The translations under genes were made by a program, and so were the position numbers. From the NCBI GenBank assembly GCA_964057225.1, contig OZ059899.1, positions 14,516,501-14,580,500 of the forward strand: 64,000 bases of DNA, read 5' to 3'. Origin of the DNA: Auanema rhodensis. Its lineage: Eukaryota > Nematoda > Chromadorea > Rhabditida > Rhabditidae. The notes beneath the pieces are model-generated. The model had not been told where the DNA came from. It was given only the letters and a program-made list of their open reading frames with translations, and ran no database searches. Positions 36,913 through 47,532 of the stretch are shown one piece after another; within the stretch, counting starts at the first letter, position 1; each line of letters opens with the position of its first letter.

Positions 36913-37107
36913 ATGTTTTTATCTCCACGTAGTCATATTCTACGTACACATTTTGAATCAATCATACAATTGCGTACGGCGTTGCAAAATTTTTTAAATT
37001 CCTTCACTTTACTTAGACCTCTCTACTTAACACCTACAATATCCAATTACTCAGGGAATAAAACTTTCTTTAATAGCATTAGATTATATGTAAAGAACCT
37101 ATTATGA
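36913..37107 (+). CDS. small upstream ORF overlapping the NEMP start by ATGA
   Basis: This is an intact 64-codon ORF (starting MFLSPRSHILRTH) that I do not recognise. It is basic and rich in Leu, Ser, Thr and Asn with almost no acidic residues, somewhat like a mitochondrial presequence. Its TGA (37105-37107) overlaps the NEMP ATG (37104-37106) in the ATGA arrangement seen where translation can restart. A possible intron from 37090 (GTAAAG) to 37146 (CTTCAG) would join it to NEMP exon 1 only out of frame. It may be a regulatory uORF, a short real protein or chance. Confidence 0.3.
   Translation: MFLSPRSHILRTHFESIIQLRTALQNFLNSFTLLRPLYLTPTISNYSGNKTFFNSIRLYVKNLL
37041..37052 (+). promoter_or_regulatory. 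nemp-1: alternative splice-leader acceptor for the NEMP mRNA
   Basis: CCAATTACTCAG ends 51 nt before the NEMP ATG at 37104 and lies inside the small upstream ORF. Its use would remove the start of that ORF and give a short leader. It is a prediction from motif and position only. Confidence 0.35.
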
Positions 37108-39450
37108 TTCTATTACTTATTTATTCTGTATTACTAACTGCTTCAGCGTTTGAAGTTGATGATCCATGCTCTGCAAAACTTCGAAGTAAGTTCTGAACTT
37201 CGGGAAATCCTTTTTTTCATGTAATTATAGTTCTTGGTGAATCTCCTATTCATATCGCTGCTAAACCCGAATCAAGCTTGGAAATTTTCGTGCATGAAGG
37301 GGGATTATATAGCCCAGTCAGAGCCTTCTGCGATGTGTTCCTAGTAACTAACCTGACTGATCCTGATAGCTATAACTTGTATCAAGTAAGGTTATTTATT
37401 GAACTTTCCGCTATTGAAATTGTACATTTCCAGGGACCCAATTGTTCTGCTGTTGTAGAAGAATATCAGCATGACAATAGGCTTTTTGGCTATCTGAAGA
37501 GTGTAAGCTCTTGGCGAAACCACCATCTCCAACCCTTCAACAGTACCGTCGTGGGAGTGGATACATCTCTACCGTACACAATTTCAGTTAAAACATGGAG
37601 TAAGATTTGCGTGTAAACATTGTAAATACTAAATGCATTCATTCAGAAATCAATTACATTCGTTTGGGAGTTTTCGTTGGAGGAATCTTACTGTTCTTAT
37701 TCTCGTCCAGTCTCGTAAGGAATACACTTTTCTATTATTCAAGTGGTTGTGGCTTTGGTGTACTTGCTTCTCTACTATTAGTTGCATTTATCGTATGGCG
37801 TGTAGCACCTAAGGTAATTTCAAAGGAACTTATAAGTAAGATCTTCTTGTGTTCTGCAGAAAACGATAGGAATCCCGATTATTCTCGGAGGTTGGTCAGT
37901 ATCCTTGTATATGCTTCACTTTGCTTGGAATAATTTATCATCCGTTTTATTACAATATCAAAAGTTTGTGGCTGCTTACTTTGTATGTTGTGTTGTAGTA
38001 TAAGTATTATGTATTAATTTTTTTCGTATTCTAGATTACTGTTCTCTTAGTTTCATTTGCTGTTTGCTATAAGAAGGGTCCACCTACAGATGCCCGATCT
38101 CATGATATTGCTCAATGGACATTGCAATTAATTGCTCTTATTGCTATATACTTTTCAACTCAGGCAACTAAATATTCCTTGTAAAGTATGGTAATCAATG
38201 ATGTCTTCAGGTTCCCGAAGTTTCGTTAGCAGTAATGGCTGTATTAGTTTTCCATCAACTTACTAAGTCATGGTTGTGGTCTACATGTTTCAAAATCTCA
38301 AACATATTGGCATATATATGGTATAGATTTTCATTTTTGAAATCAAGTATATAAGCATTTTGAAGGAGAAAGTTGTTCCCAGTTCATCCACGTTTACTTA
38401 GCATTGAAGAATATGAAAATCAGAAGAAGGAGACAACTGAGAAAGAATTAAGCAAGTTGAGAAGCTATTGTAGAAGCCGCGATGTTGATGCTTGGAAACT
38501 TACAAATTCTGTTAAGAATCCCAAAAAGTATTTGTTTAATTGGTTTTCGTGCTGTCATTGTTTTCTATAGATTGGCAAGATTTATTGATGGAGCTGAAGA
38601 TCACATTTCTGACGAAGAGCATTTGATTCATGAACGCGAAGGAGATCTACTTGAACGGTTATTATCACTCAACTATGCAATATGAATCTTTAATTCTTAG
38701 AAATTCGGAAGAGTTTCTGACTGAAGAACCTACTACAGAAGAATGGGAGGAAGAAATCATCTACCGACGAACACCGAAAACTAAGAAAGGCGGCCTAGCC
38801 ACGTATGTATTTCAGAAATAATTTTTTTTTAATTTTCAACTAACAGAAAAAGTCTTTCTTATCCAAGTTTTGTTCCAGATCTACTTCTATTCGGTTATCT
38901 CGAGGAGTTTCTGCTCGATTGTTAGCGGAGAGACTAGCTGCATCAGCCGGCCAAACTAAGCCCAGCTCTCGCTTGGCTAGTAAGCCTCATCGTCATTCAA
39001 TCGCTTCCAGTGCAACTGGGTAAGCATTAAACTTGAATGAAAACATCTGTGTTATTTATTTTCAGCTTACCTCCACGTCCAGAATCGAAGACGTCCACCA
39101 ATTCTCAAAAACGAAAAATTAAAACCAGGTTCTAAGCTTTAGTAATTGTGTGTTCCATCTTTTTATGCCTCATTTTTACAGCAAGCAGAAGTCTGAATAC
39201 TTTAGTTCTGATTCCGAACGTGATTATGGATCGGGAAGTAATCGCGATATTTCTGAATTCAGTGACGAAGGAAGGATGTGAGCATTTAGTCTTTCAAACA
39301 ATTCCATATGCCATTTATTTATTTTTTTTCTTCGCTCCGGAATTATTTATTGCCTTCACCGAAATATGATTTAGAGGATATACCGATCTCTCATTGCCTT
39401 ATTATAATTCTAACCATTATTTGTTTATATATTTCAGTTGTGACTTTTGA
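37104..39450 (+). CDS. nemp-1: NEMP/TMEM194-family nuclear envelope integral membrane protein
   Basis: The exons are 37104-37185, 37231-37385, 37434-37599, 37647-37813, 37860-37982, 38035-38163, 38211-38320, 38366-38527, 38571-38657, 38701-38802, 38879-39019, 39066-39128, 39182-39277 and 39438-39450, giving 1596 nt (531 codons plus TGA) with consistent phases. A signal peptide (MILLLIYSVLLTASA) precedes a lumenal domain with DPC, GPNCS and NST. Five or six hydrophobic helices lie between residues of about 142 and 300. A charged C-terminal nucleoplasmic region follows, ending in a Ser-, Arg- and Lys-rich tail. This architecture is that of NEMP proteins, which sit in the inner nuclear envelope and support its stiffness and fertility. 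Intron 38164-38210 begins GC rather than GT. If the last intron is retained, the protein ends at TGA 39279-39281 instead. Confidence 0.82.
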
Positions 39451-39501
39451 ATAGCCGGTTATATTGCTAAGTTTTATGAATGTTTTAGTTTTTTTCTAGA
39501 G

Positions 39502-39507
39502 AATAAA
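39502..39507 (+). terminator. nemp-1: NEMP poly(A) signal
   Basis: AATAAA lies 52 nt after the predicted NEMP stop and 113 nt before the CDC23 trans-splice acceptor end. This spacing is typical of genes inside a nematode operon. Confidence 0.65.
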
Positions 39508-39607
39508 GGGTATCTGCTGTAATTTTTATTTTTTTTTAATTCGAATTGTTTGTAAATTTCAATCTATCCATATTTAATTTTCAATGATAATTGGTAATTA
39601 AAAGTTC

Positions 39608-39620
39608 ATCTCTGTTACAG
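39608..39620 (+). promoter_or_regulatory. mat-3: splice-leader acceptor abutting the CDC23 start
   Basis: ATCTCTGTTACAG is a strong acceptor that ends exactly at the A of the CDC23 ATG, leaving no genome-encoded 5'UTR. No upstream exon of this gene fits, so a trans-spliced leader is expected. With the NEMP poly(A) signal about 110 nt upstream, this points to a two-gene operon. Confidence 0.65.
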
Positions 39621-42236
39621 ATGGAGGATGCTTTGATGTCATCCGTTTCCAAGGATGCTCGGCAGGATTATTGTCCCGAAGAGATCATGAATGAACTCCA
39701 ATGGTTGTACAATGAAGCCGAAGCGAGAATGATGACGGACACAGTAAAATGGTAAATTTACCTTCTTTCTGCTAATGGGTTTACACATCTTCTGCTTTGA
39801 GGGTAAATGAAATAATCTTGCACCTACCTGAAAATTGGCTTGTAGATTACGAAAAGAATAATGTTGATACAAAGACAGTTCGTTGCTTTTATTTTGATTC
39901 AGAGGTTGTTGATGATGTGTTTCCAGAATCAGCCATCAAACCTATTTTCTCGAGCAAGCAGAGTGTTCCGGATGGGAAAATCTATGTTAGAAACAAGAGA
40001 TTTTGTTCGAGCAGCCTTCTATCTTAAACAAATTGAAAATGAAAATTGTGTTTGTAAATTTATGTATTATTGGAGCAGATATTTGGTAAGTTTCTTTCAA
40101 GTTTTTCTTTAAAAACTGAATATTGTCAGGGTTGTGTACGTGAACAATCAGAAAATGATGCTGAATCCTTTGACAAACGAGTGTCAATAACAAATCCTGA
40201 ACCGCCTATTACAGCTAAAGAACTTCTGAATGTGAGTATTTAAATTGAAAACATTGTAAATTCAAGTGATTCTTACAGGATATGTTGAATGATAAAAAAG
40301 AAAATGGACATCTACACGATTCTTTCTTCAATTACTTGTAATATCAACTTACAACCGATATCCTGATGTTTTTTTATGTTTAGATTAGCCAGAGTTCAAA
40401 TACTTATGGGAATGTATGATGCTGGATACGATTCCCTTAAGAGTGTTGTAAAGGAGGAGCCAAGATTATGGCCAGCTTGGGAAGAGATGGTCAACGTTAT
40501 ACCCAAGTATGAAGTAAGGACTCTTACTTTTCTTTGTTTATTCATTATTTTGCTTTCAGTTCACAAATGTTTCTGATCTATGTTTCTCAAATAATTCCAT
40601 TCCGTGGATTTTTACTTGGTTCACAGCTTTATATTGCAAGCGGTTCCAGCTGTTTAGGTTCGTGTTATTATATTCGTCTTGTATTTATTGTCTTAAAATT
40701 CAGAGAAGGAATTGCTAGAGCTGAAGCGTTAGTCAAAGTATTTGGTGATTTACCTCAACTTCTCTCATTAATTGGTGCTTGCTATAATCATGCTTTGGGT
40801 ACTTAATTGGTTTCATTGTTTTTGAAAAAAAAAACATTTCAGATCATACCGAATCTGTCAAATATTTCAAACGTCTTAACGAACTTGATCCATACAGACT
40901 TGAAAATATGCATTTATATTCAGATTCTCTATTTTGCAAGGTAATGAATCTTTCTTTTTTGGATAATATTTCCATTATTCTAGGGAGAGAGAGTTGCTCT
41001 TACTGCTTTATCTCATACTTTCTTTAAAACTCACAAATTCACTTGGGAAGCTTGTTGTGTTGTTGGTAGGATTCTTTTTTCTTCATTTTTTTCTCTATTG
41101 TATTATATTTACAGGTAACTTCTATAATATGAGACAAGAACATGAACAAGCTATTCGATTCTTCCAACGTGCTTCTCGACTGAATCCTACTGTAGCCAGT
41201 ATTTGGGTTCTTATTGGACACGAATTCCTAGAATTGAAGAATAATGCTGCAGCATGCTTAGCCTATAGACGAGCTACAGGTATGAAGTATTTCTCTCTTA
41301 CTTCTGAATACGCTCTGGTATTCATGTTTTAGAAGTTGACCCAGTAGATTTCCGTGGCTGGTATTCATTAGGTCAGATGTATGATATTTTGAAGATGTCT
41401 ACCTACGCTTTATACTACTATCAACAAGCTCACAAGTGCAGGTTTTGCATTTTGCGGTTCAAAAATCGTCTTATGTGCTTTGGTTTAGTCCTCATGATTC
41501 GAGAATTTTGGTTGCACTTGGCGTTGCTTATACCCACATCGGTAGGATGAAAGATGCTCAGAAATGTTTTGCTACCGCCTTCGAATATGGAGATGTTGAG
41601 GGAAATGCTTTATGGCATCTGGCTAAGTATTTCTTTTTTGTTCCCAAATTCTCATTATCTTTTTCAATTAAGACTATTCGAAAAAGAGGGTCAATTGCCT
41701 AAAGCTGCTAGAGTTTATGAAGAATATCTGTCAACTTATGATGGCACACGAATGGAAGTTAGTGCTTTGATTTTGAAAATTTTCATCTTTGACGCTGGCA
41801 CGAAAGCAATTTCAATTAACGTTTTAAGGAATACGATGAGAATGCTACACACATTATACGTTTCTTAGCTAAATACTATTGCAATACCGGTGATCTCAGT
41901 AAAGCTACTGATTATGCCCAACGTTGTCTACAACATGAAGCGGTTAGAAAATCTCATATTTATCTCGAAAGATGTTTTTTCTCAGACATGTGAGGAAGGA
42001 AGAGCTGTTCTCCGCGATGTTAACCAAAAAAATAGCGCAATTCTCATGGACGTTGAAGCAACACCTGCTCGTGGCGATCTGGCCGTACCCAATACTCCTC
42101 TCGCGTAAGCTTTTCAGAATTCTATTTATTATTTTTCAAATTCTCTCCGAAAATACAGTATTCCATAATTTTCAGTAATAACTTGTCGGATACAGATATG
42201 GCAGTCTCTGATGGAGAAGACGTATCCTTTGATTGA
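39621..42236 (+). CDS. mat-3: CDC23/APC8 subunit of the anaphase-promoting complex
   Basis: The 17 exons are 39621-39751, 39802-39918, 39962-40085, 40130-40231, 40279-40337, 40384-40513, 40560-40657, 40704-40798, 40843-40940, 40984-41065, 41115-41279, 41333-41441, 41489-41626, 41673-41757, 41829-41942, 41986-42104 and 42176-42236, giving 1827 nt (608 codons plus TGA). Phases are consistent, and human CDC23 is of similar length (about 597). TPR repeats fill the protein. Hallmarks include FMYYWSRYL (human YFLYMYSRYL), GNFYNMRQEHEQAIRFFQRA, GHEFLELKNNAAACLAYRRA, RGWYSLGQMYDILKMS and DSRILVALGVAY. The protein is a scaffold arm of the APC/C ubiquitin ligase and acts at anaphase onset. In C. elegans the orthologue is mat-3, on the same chromosome (III) as mua-3 as far as I recall. 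The boundary at 39918/39962 is the least certain. Confidence 0.93.
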
Positions 42237-42311
42237 TCTCATACACTTTATATTTCCTTCTTCCCTGTTATATGCCTGATCTACTAGTTGTCATTGGAAA
42301 CGATTTAAAAT

Positions 42312-42317
42312 AATAAA
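42312..42317 (+). terminator. mat-3: CDC23 poly(A) signal
   Basis: AATAAA lies 76 nt after the stop codon in an AT-rich 3'UTR. The following 390 nt to the next ATG are more GC-rich, as expected for a fresh promoter rather than an operon gap. Confidence 0.6.
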
Positions 42318-42329
42318 TTTACTTGTATA

Positions 42330-42707
42330 TACTCGTTTATTTTGGAAGGATCTTCACACAAAGGAAAGGTAGAGAGCAAACGAGAGACAGATTGGCGGAA
42401 CACAGCATTTCATCGGGTTCTCTTTGCCTTTTCGTTGGCTTTTGCCTGTCCCAGTCTCCCGCAGCGATAATGAACGTATAGAAAAGAGATAAGTTGTGAT
42501 GAGAATGCAGTTTCCTGCGAAATGCCAATCAGTGCGCTTTTCGTCTGTTTGTAGGCTCACACCTGAGCTTGGAGGACGACAAGCAATTCGCGGCTCTCTG
42601 TGTTATATGCTACTGTAGCAGCATTCAGCTCATCGACGTTGTTGTCTTCGTTGTGTGGTGAAGCTTTATCGCGGCGGCATCCCTGACGAGATTGGTTGTG
42701 TGGATCG
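42330..42707 (+). promoter_or_regulatory. promoter and leader of the tetraspan gene
   Basis: This 380 nt stretch has no supported exon. It is richer in GC and CpG than its surroundings, especially around 42440-42600 and 42640-42700, and directly precedes the ATG at 42708. Open frames on both strands here overlap and show no family signature. I read it as the distal promoter plus 5'UTR. Confidence 0.4.
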
Positions 42708-45700
42708 ATGGCTAGCGAACAGCGTTACAAGAGTCGGGCTCTTTATCCGAATATATCTGATATGCTGTTCGGTGGTCATCAACCACCACCACCCCCACCG
42801 CCACCACTGGTCTCGAATTGGGAGATGGACTCATCTACAGGTTGGTTCTAATTTATTCGATTTTTACATTGAAGAACCTGTTTGATCAGCTCGATTTCCA
42901 AATTATCACTGTTGTCATTTGTGCTCGAGTTGATATTTCGAAATTAGCATATTACGTTATTCTAAAAAAAGTATTTGATTGCACGTGAATTACACGTGGT
43001 GCTTAGAATTTATCTTAGTTGTTAGCAGACGCGATGAAACGGTTGTTTATTAACCTTCTCTTTCTATTACTCTCTCTCTCTCTCTTGTTTATATTCTTAC
43101 TATCTATAGAAAAGCTTTTGTTCCAAGATCTGAGATCCAACGAGCAGTTATATCTTGTGAATGCTCATAATATACTTATTAAACAGCTATTTGTGCTATT
43201 CTTTTTGCATAATATAACTGAAATATGTAATCAGATTTCTTCGGCGTGCATTGTTTCGATTGCTTACTCGTCTGTGCAACACAGACAGACCACCATTATA
43301 ACTGACTGGGAATAATATGGAAAAAAAAAGAAACTGAAATTACATGAGTACCAGATTGAGAGTATGAACAGTTATTATTGCCTTAACATGTATCCGATTT
43401 GCTTCATCTTCTTCTCCTTCTTCGTCAGCTTCGTCTTTATTTCTTTTTTTTTTGTCGCCACACAAAAATGTGTGATTAGCTAGCAGCACAACATTTTTTG
43501 CAATTTGTTTCTCAGTTTTTCACAAAAATTTGCCTTCTTTTCCTCTTCACTATCTATTTTTTTGAAATCGTATGGTAATTTCGATTACTTTAGCACATAT
43601 AATTTCGTTTGAATTTTTATATTTTGCTCTATATATGGCATAACGTCCGTTTTTAGCCAGAATAATACTAATAGCACCCGGAAGAAAATCTGTGGAATGA
43701 GAGGCGTTTAAAACAAAGCTGCTGAAAAGTTTCAGCGGCATTAGTAGTCAGCCGTTTGAGGTTCTTTTGTGTTTTGCAATGTCATAACGTGAAATTTTAT
43801 GAACAAGTTAAACATATATACATCTGGTGTTTATTGGAAATTTCTGACTAATGTTCTGGATCTACGTACATAAATCAAAGTAGAGCAGCATTATTGAGAG
43901 ATTGAGCATCCTTGAAATAGCTTTGTTACTTAATACCCTGAGTTGGCGGTATGGTCCATTCATGAACTTCTTCAGTAATCAACATCTTTAATCTGCTGCC
44001 AGAGTTCTAGCTTACACACCGATCTTCACTGTCCTCTAAATCTTGATTTTTTTATTTTCATGCCTGAAGCAAATTAGTATTTTTGCTGTTCTGGCGATAT
44101 ACTAATTTGTTTTAAGGCACTAAAAAGAGATTATGGGTTACCAAAGTCTTATGATTCATCTATTTGCCAGATGTTTAAGACATGTCCCTTCATCCGGTTG
44201 TTAAAAAATGCAAATTGTTGTATCTCAATGTGTCTGTAGTATCGAAACTGCTGTGCTTGAACAGGCAGCTCATTCTAAGCTGTTTCGATTCAATCTTTTT
44301 TCCGATACGATGCCGCACTCCTCCAATCGTAAGTTTTAAACTTTTCTTGATGCATCATCCTGTGCTTCATAACCTTTATTGTCCTTCTTCCTGTTCGTGT
44401 TCGTTGCACACATTCCAACTCTGATCAGTAAAAGTGCTGTTAGCGTTAAGGAAGCTTCATAGTTTAGTCCAAAGGTTAAATGAGAAAATGATGAAGTTTG
44501 ATGCGGGAAAGCTTATTTACGACGGAATAGAAACTTGTTGTGAGCTTGGCACGGAATTTAGTTTGTGCCATGGTCAATCATTTTCATTTCAAAAGGATAA
44601 AAAAAGAAAATATTACTGAATTAGTAGGATTTTGAAGCCTTATTTTGTGATTTTCACCCAACTTTTACATGCCATTACCAATGCATATTACACAATTTCA
44701 ATATATATATATATATATATATATATGGTCAATTTAGTGAACTATACACGATGATTCACGATAGGATACGCTGAACAGCTTTCGTGCATAAGCAACGCTT
44801 TCACGAAACATTGGAATGTTATTCCAATAATTGTTGATCATTCCATTTAGTAAAGTATTTGACAAACTATAACTCAATTATCTAAATATGGTCATTAAAG
44901 AAGAAAAAAGAAGTATTTAGATTATAGTCAACCAATGATTAACAGCTGGAGTCCAACACACAAAAAAGCGCTTGTACGCAGATTCATATGCGTATGAGCA
45001 AATTGAACTCTTATAGATATGCATGTCTGCTTATATCTATCATGTCCTTTTTATCATTTTTTATAATTATGTATTGGTATTTACTTGTAGTTTATACGAA
45101 TAGTAATGTTAATAACGTGAAATCCGCGTGAAATGAACGTGAAGTTCACGTGTAGTGTCCAGTTTCATTTATTGTCTGCTGAAGTGCTGAATAGAACGGT
45201 TGTACACATCACTTTTCTTCTTCTGTTTTTACATTCCGTTCAGTTGGCGTTTTTTATTTCCTTTTTTACAGAAAAAAAAGAGAAATAAGTAATGAAACTT
45301 GAGAAAGAGAGTGACGGGGAGATACAGAGAGAGAGGGAAAGAGGGAATGAGCAATGTGTTTAATGTGTTTCAATTAAGAAGTTTCGTCTTCCTTCATCAT
45401 GCTAATATCAATTCTGCAGAGCAGAAAGTCATGATGATGCTCATCATCTTCTACTTCTCTTTTCCTTATGGCTAAGAAATAAAATATGATCTCATAGTTA
45501 ACTAACTAACTAACTATAGTATGGAAATGCGAAATAGACATACTTTGATCTTGATTCAACGTATCGGGTACTAGTCGTTCAAGCTCTATACATTCATGTT
45601 TTGGAATTCAAACTGAAATGTGCTACTATCCCATATACATACTCAAGATACACACGCTTGTAAATGCCTAAACACAACTAATGGCAACCAAAACACGAAT

Positions 45701-47491
45701 TCAGACAACAAAACCATTAAGACGATTTCAATCTCTATGTGATCTACTTTTTTCTTTGCTGATATTCTCGAATCATTTGACAAGCAAAGGAGGAAAGATA
45801 GAAGATCAAGCACATTTGGAAGAATATTTCGGCTTGTTCGATCAGAAAGCAACAGAAGCAAACAAATAAGCAAAAAAAACGGAAAATGAACAGAAGAGTG
45901 TCTATTGTTCTTATAATAAGTTAGAACTTAACGCATTTTTCAATTGAAGTTTCCTAAACTTCTAATATATTGTTTCCTTTCTTCCTTTCTTATTCTCTCT
46001 CTCTCTCCCCCTTCCTCTCTCATTCCCTCCCATAACTTCTTAATCCAATAGCCCCCTGTCTGTCTTTTGCTCTATTCATGAAATGTCCAAATTGCAGAAA
46101 CTTCTACTATCTTTTATTGTTCATAATTCTACAAAATATATGATTGAATATTCTTTATTCTAACCTTATTTAACAGACAAATTTCAATATTTGTTCCAAT
46201 CAGAATACATAAGTATATATCTAATTTACTTCCTTTCCTCGACTTTTTTTTATTAATTCCTCACACATACTCCTAAAAACTAAGAAGTTTTTCAACTTTA
46301 GCATGTACTAACTGTTGTTTCTTATGAAAATTGAAAGAAAACACCTATTTCAATAACACATACACACGTGCAAGTCAATATGGCTTGTCCTTTCTAATAC
46401 ATCACACACGGCTTCTCTGACAACAATATTCAGTCAGTGGAAAAGGGCCAATGAATTTGTGAATTGACTACTTGAGACTTTTCTGTTTCAAACCCCCCCC
46501 CCCCTCTCTTTTTCTTGCCCAAATGTTTGAAATCTTTGGTTTTATTAGAAAACTATTCATTTTTATCAGTTTGTTGGCTGAAACTTCATAAAAGTTGAGC
46601 ATTTCATGAGCATGTCTGGCCTTTCTTTTCAGCAGGTAGTGTTCATCTTTGATTCTCCAGCACGCCTGCTTCCAGCTTTAACCAGCTTGAACCAAATTAG
46701 AAATTTCCGGACTTAATCTGCAAAGTTCAAAAACGTTTATTTAAGAATAGATTGTAAAAGGTAGCAACAGCTTCAGTTATAATGATTACTGAACATTGAC
46801 AAATCAGAGGGAAATATCGCGCATTGGTGAAAATAAATAAACTTGTACATAGTGGATACGTAAAACGGCTAGTTAGTCAAGTTGAATCTTTACTCTTTTA
46901 AGTGATTTTTCCTCTTTATTCCGTCCTTTTCATCGACTTTATTTCCTTTTTTCCTCTGTACTATACTCTGCAGCATCTGCAGACGGCATTTGTCTTCACC
47001 GACAAGATTCGTCTGCTCCAAATGAACATGACGAAGATTGCAGAACGATTTTCGAGCATGAACCATCTGAACTATTTGGTTTCCGCTCTCCCTAATTAAC
47101 ATCCTTTCACATTTGAACTCAGATCGTTATTCATATTTCTCTATAAACTACTACAAACTGCTGCTGGTATATACTGTCTCATTACTTCCGAATCTCCTTT
47201 CTACCACCTATCAGCAGTATCAGTTACATCATCATCAGAATAAGCAACAACATCCCTTTCTTGACCAAAACCTTTAGCTGAAGATTTTTTTCAAAAAGAA
47301 ACAACCAAGTGAAACAATGACAAACAACATAAATCGTTGGATCTTACCAGCTTTACGAGATTCATTCCATCACGAGTTACTCAATCTTCCGCCAGCCTAT
47401 GAAGTTTCTTTAATATTTTTCATTAAAGGTTTGTTTCTGACATATATGCTTTCGAAACATTTTGATACATTTCAATTTGTCTTTTGGTTTA

Positions 47492-47532
<41 letters not shown>

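Noticed and set aside
36913-37185. Small upstream ORF as the true N-terminus of NEMP
   Set aside because: The only available intron joins it to exon 1 out of frame, while ATG 37104 gives a classical signal peptide.
39802-39962. CDC23 exon 2 reading through in one frame to the stop at 40024-40026
   Set aside because: That frame loses the conserved RDFVRAAFYLK/SRYL region. A 43-nt intron at 39919-39961 restores it and keeps phase.
41341-41460. Apparent single-base frameshift in CDC23
   Set aside because: It came from a misread of the sequence; on re-reading, the exon runs in frame through MSTYALYYYQQAHK and ends at 41441.
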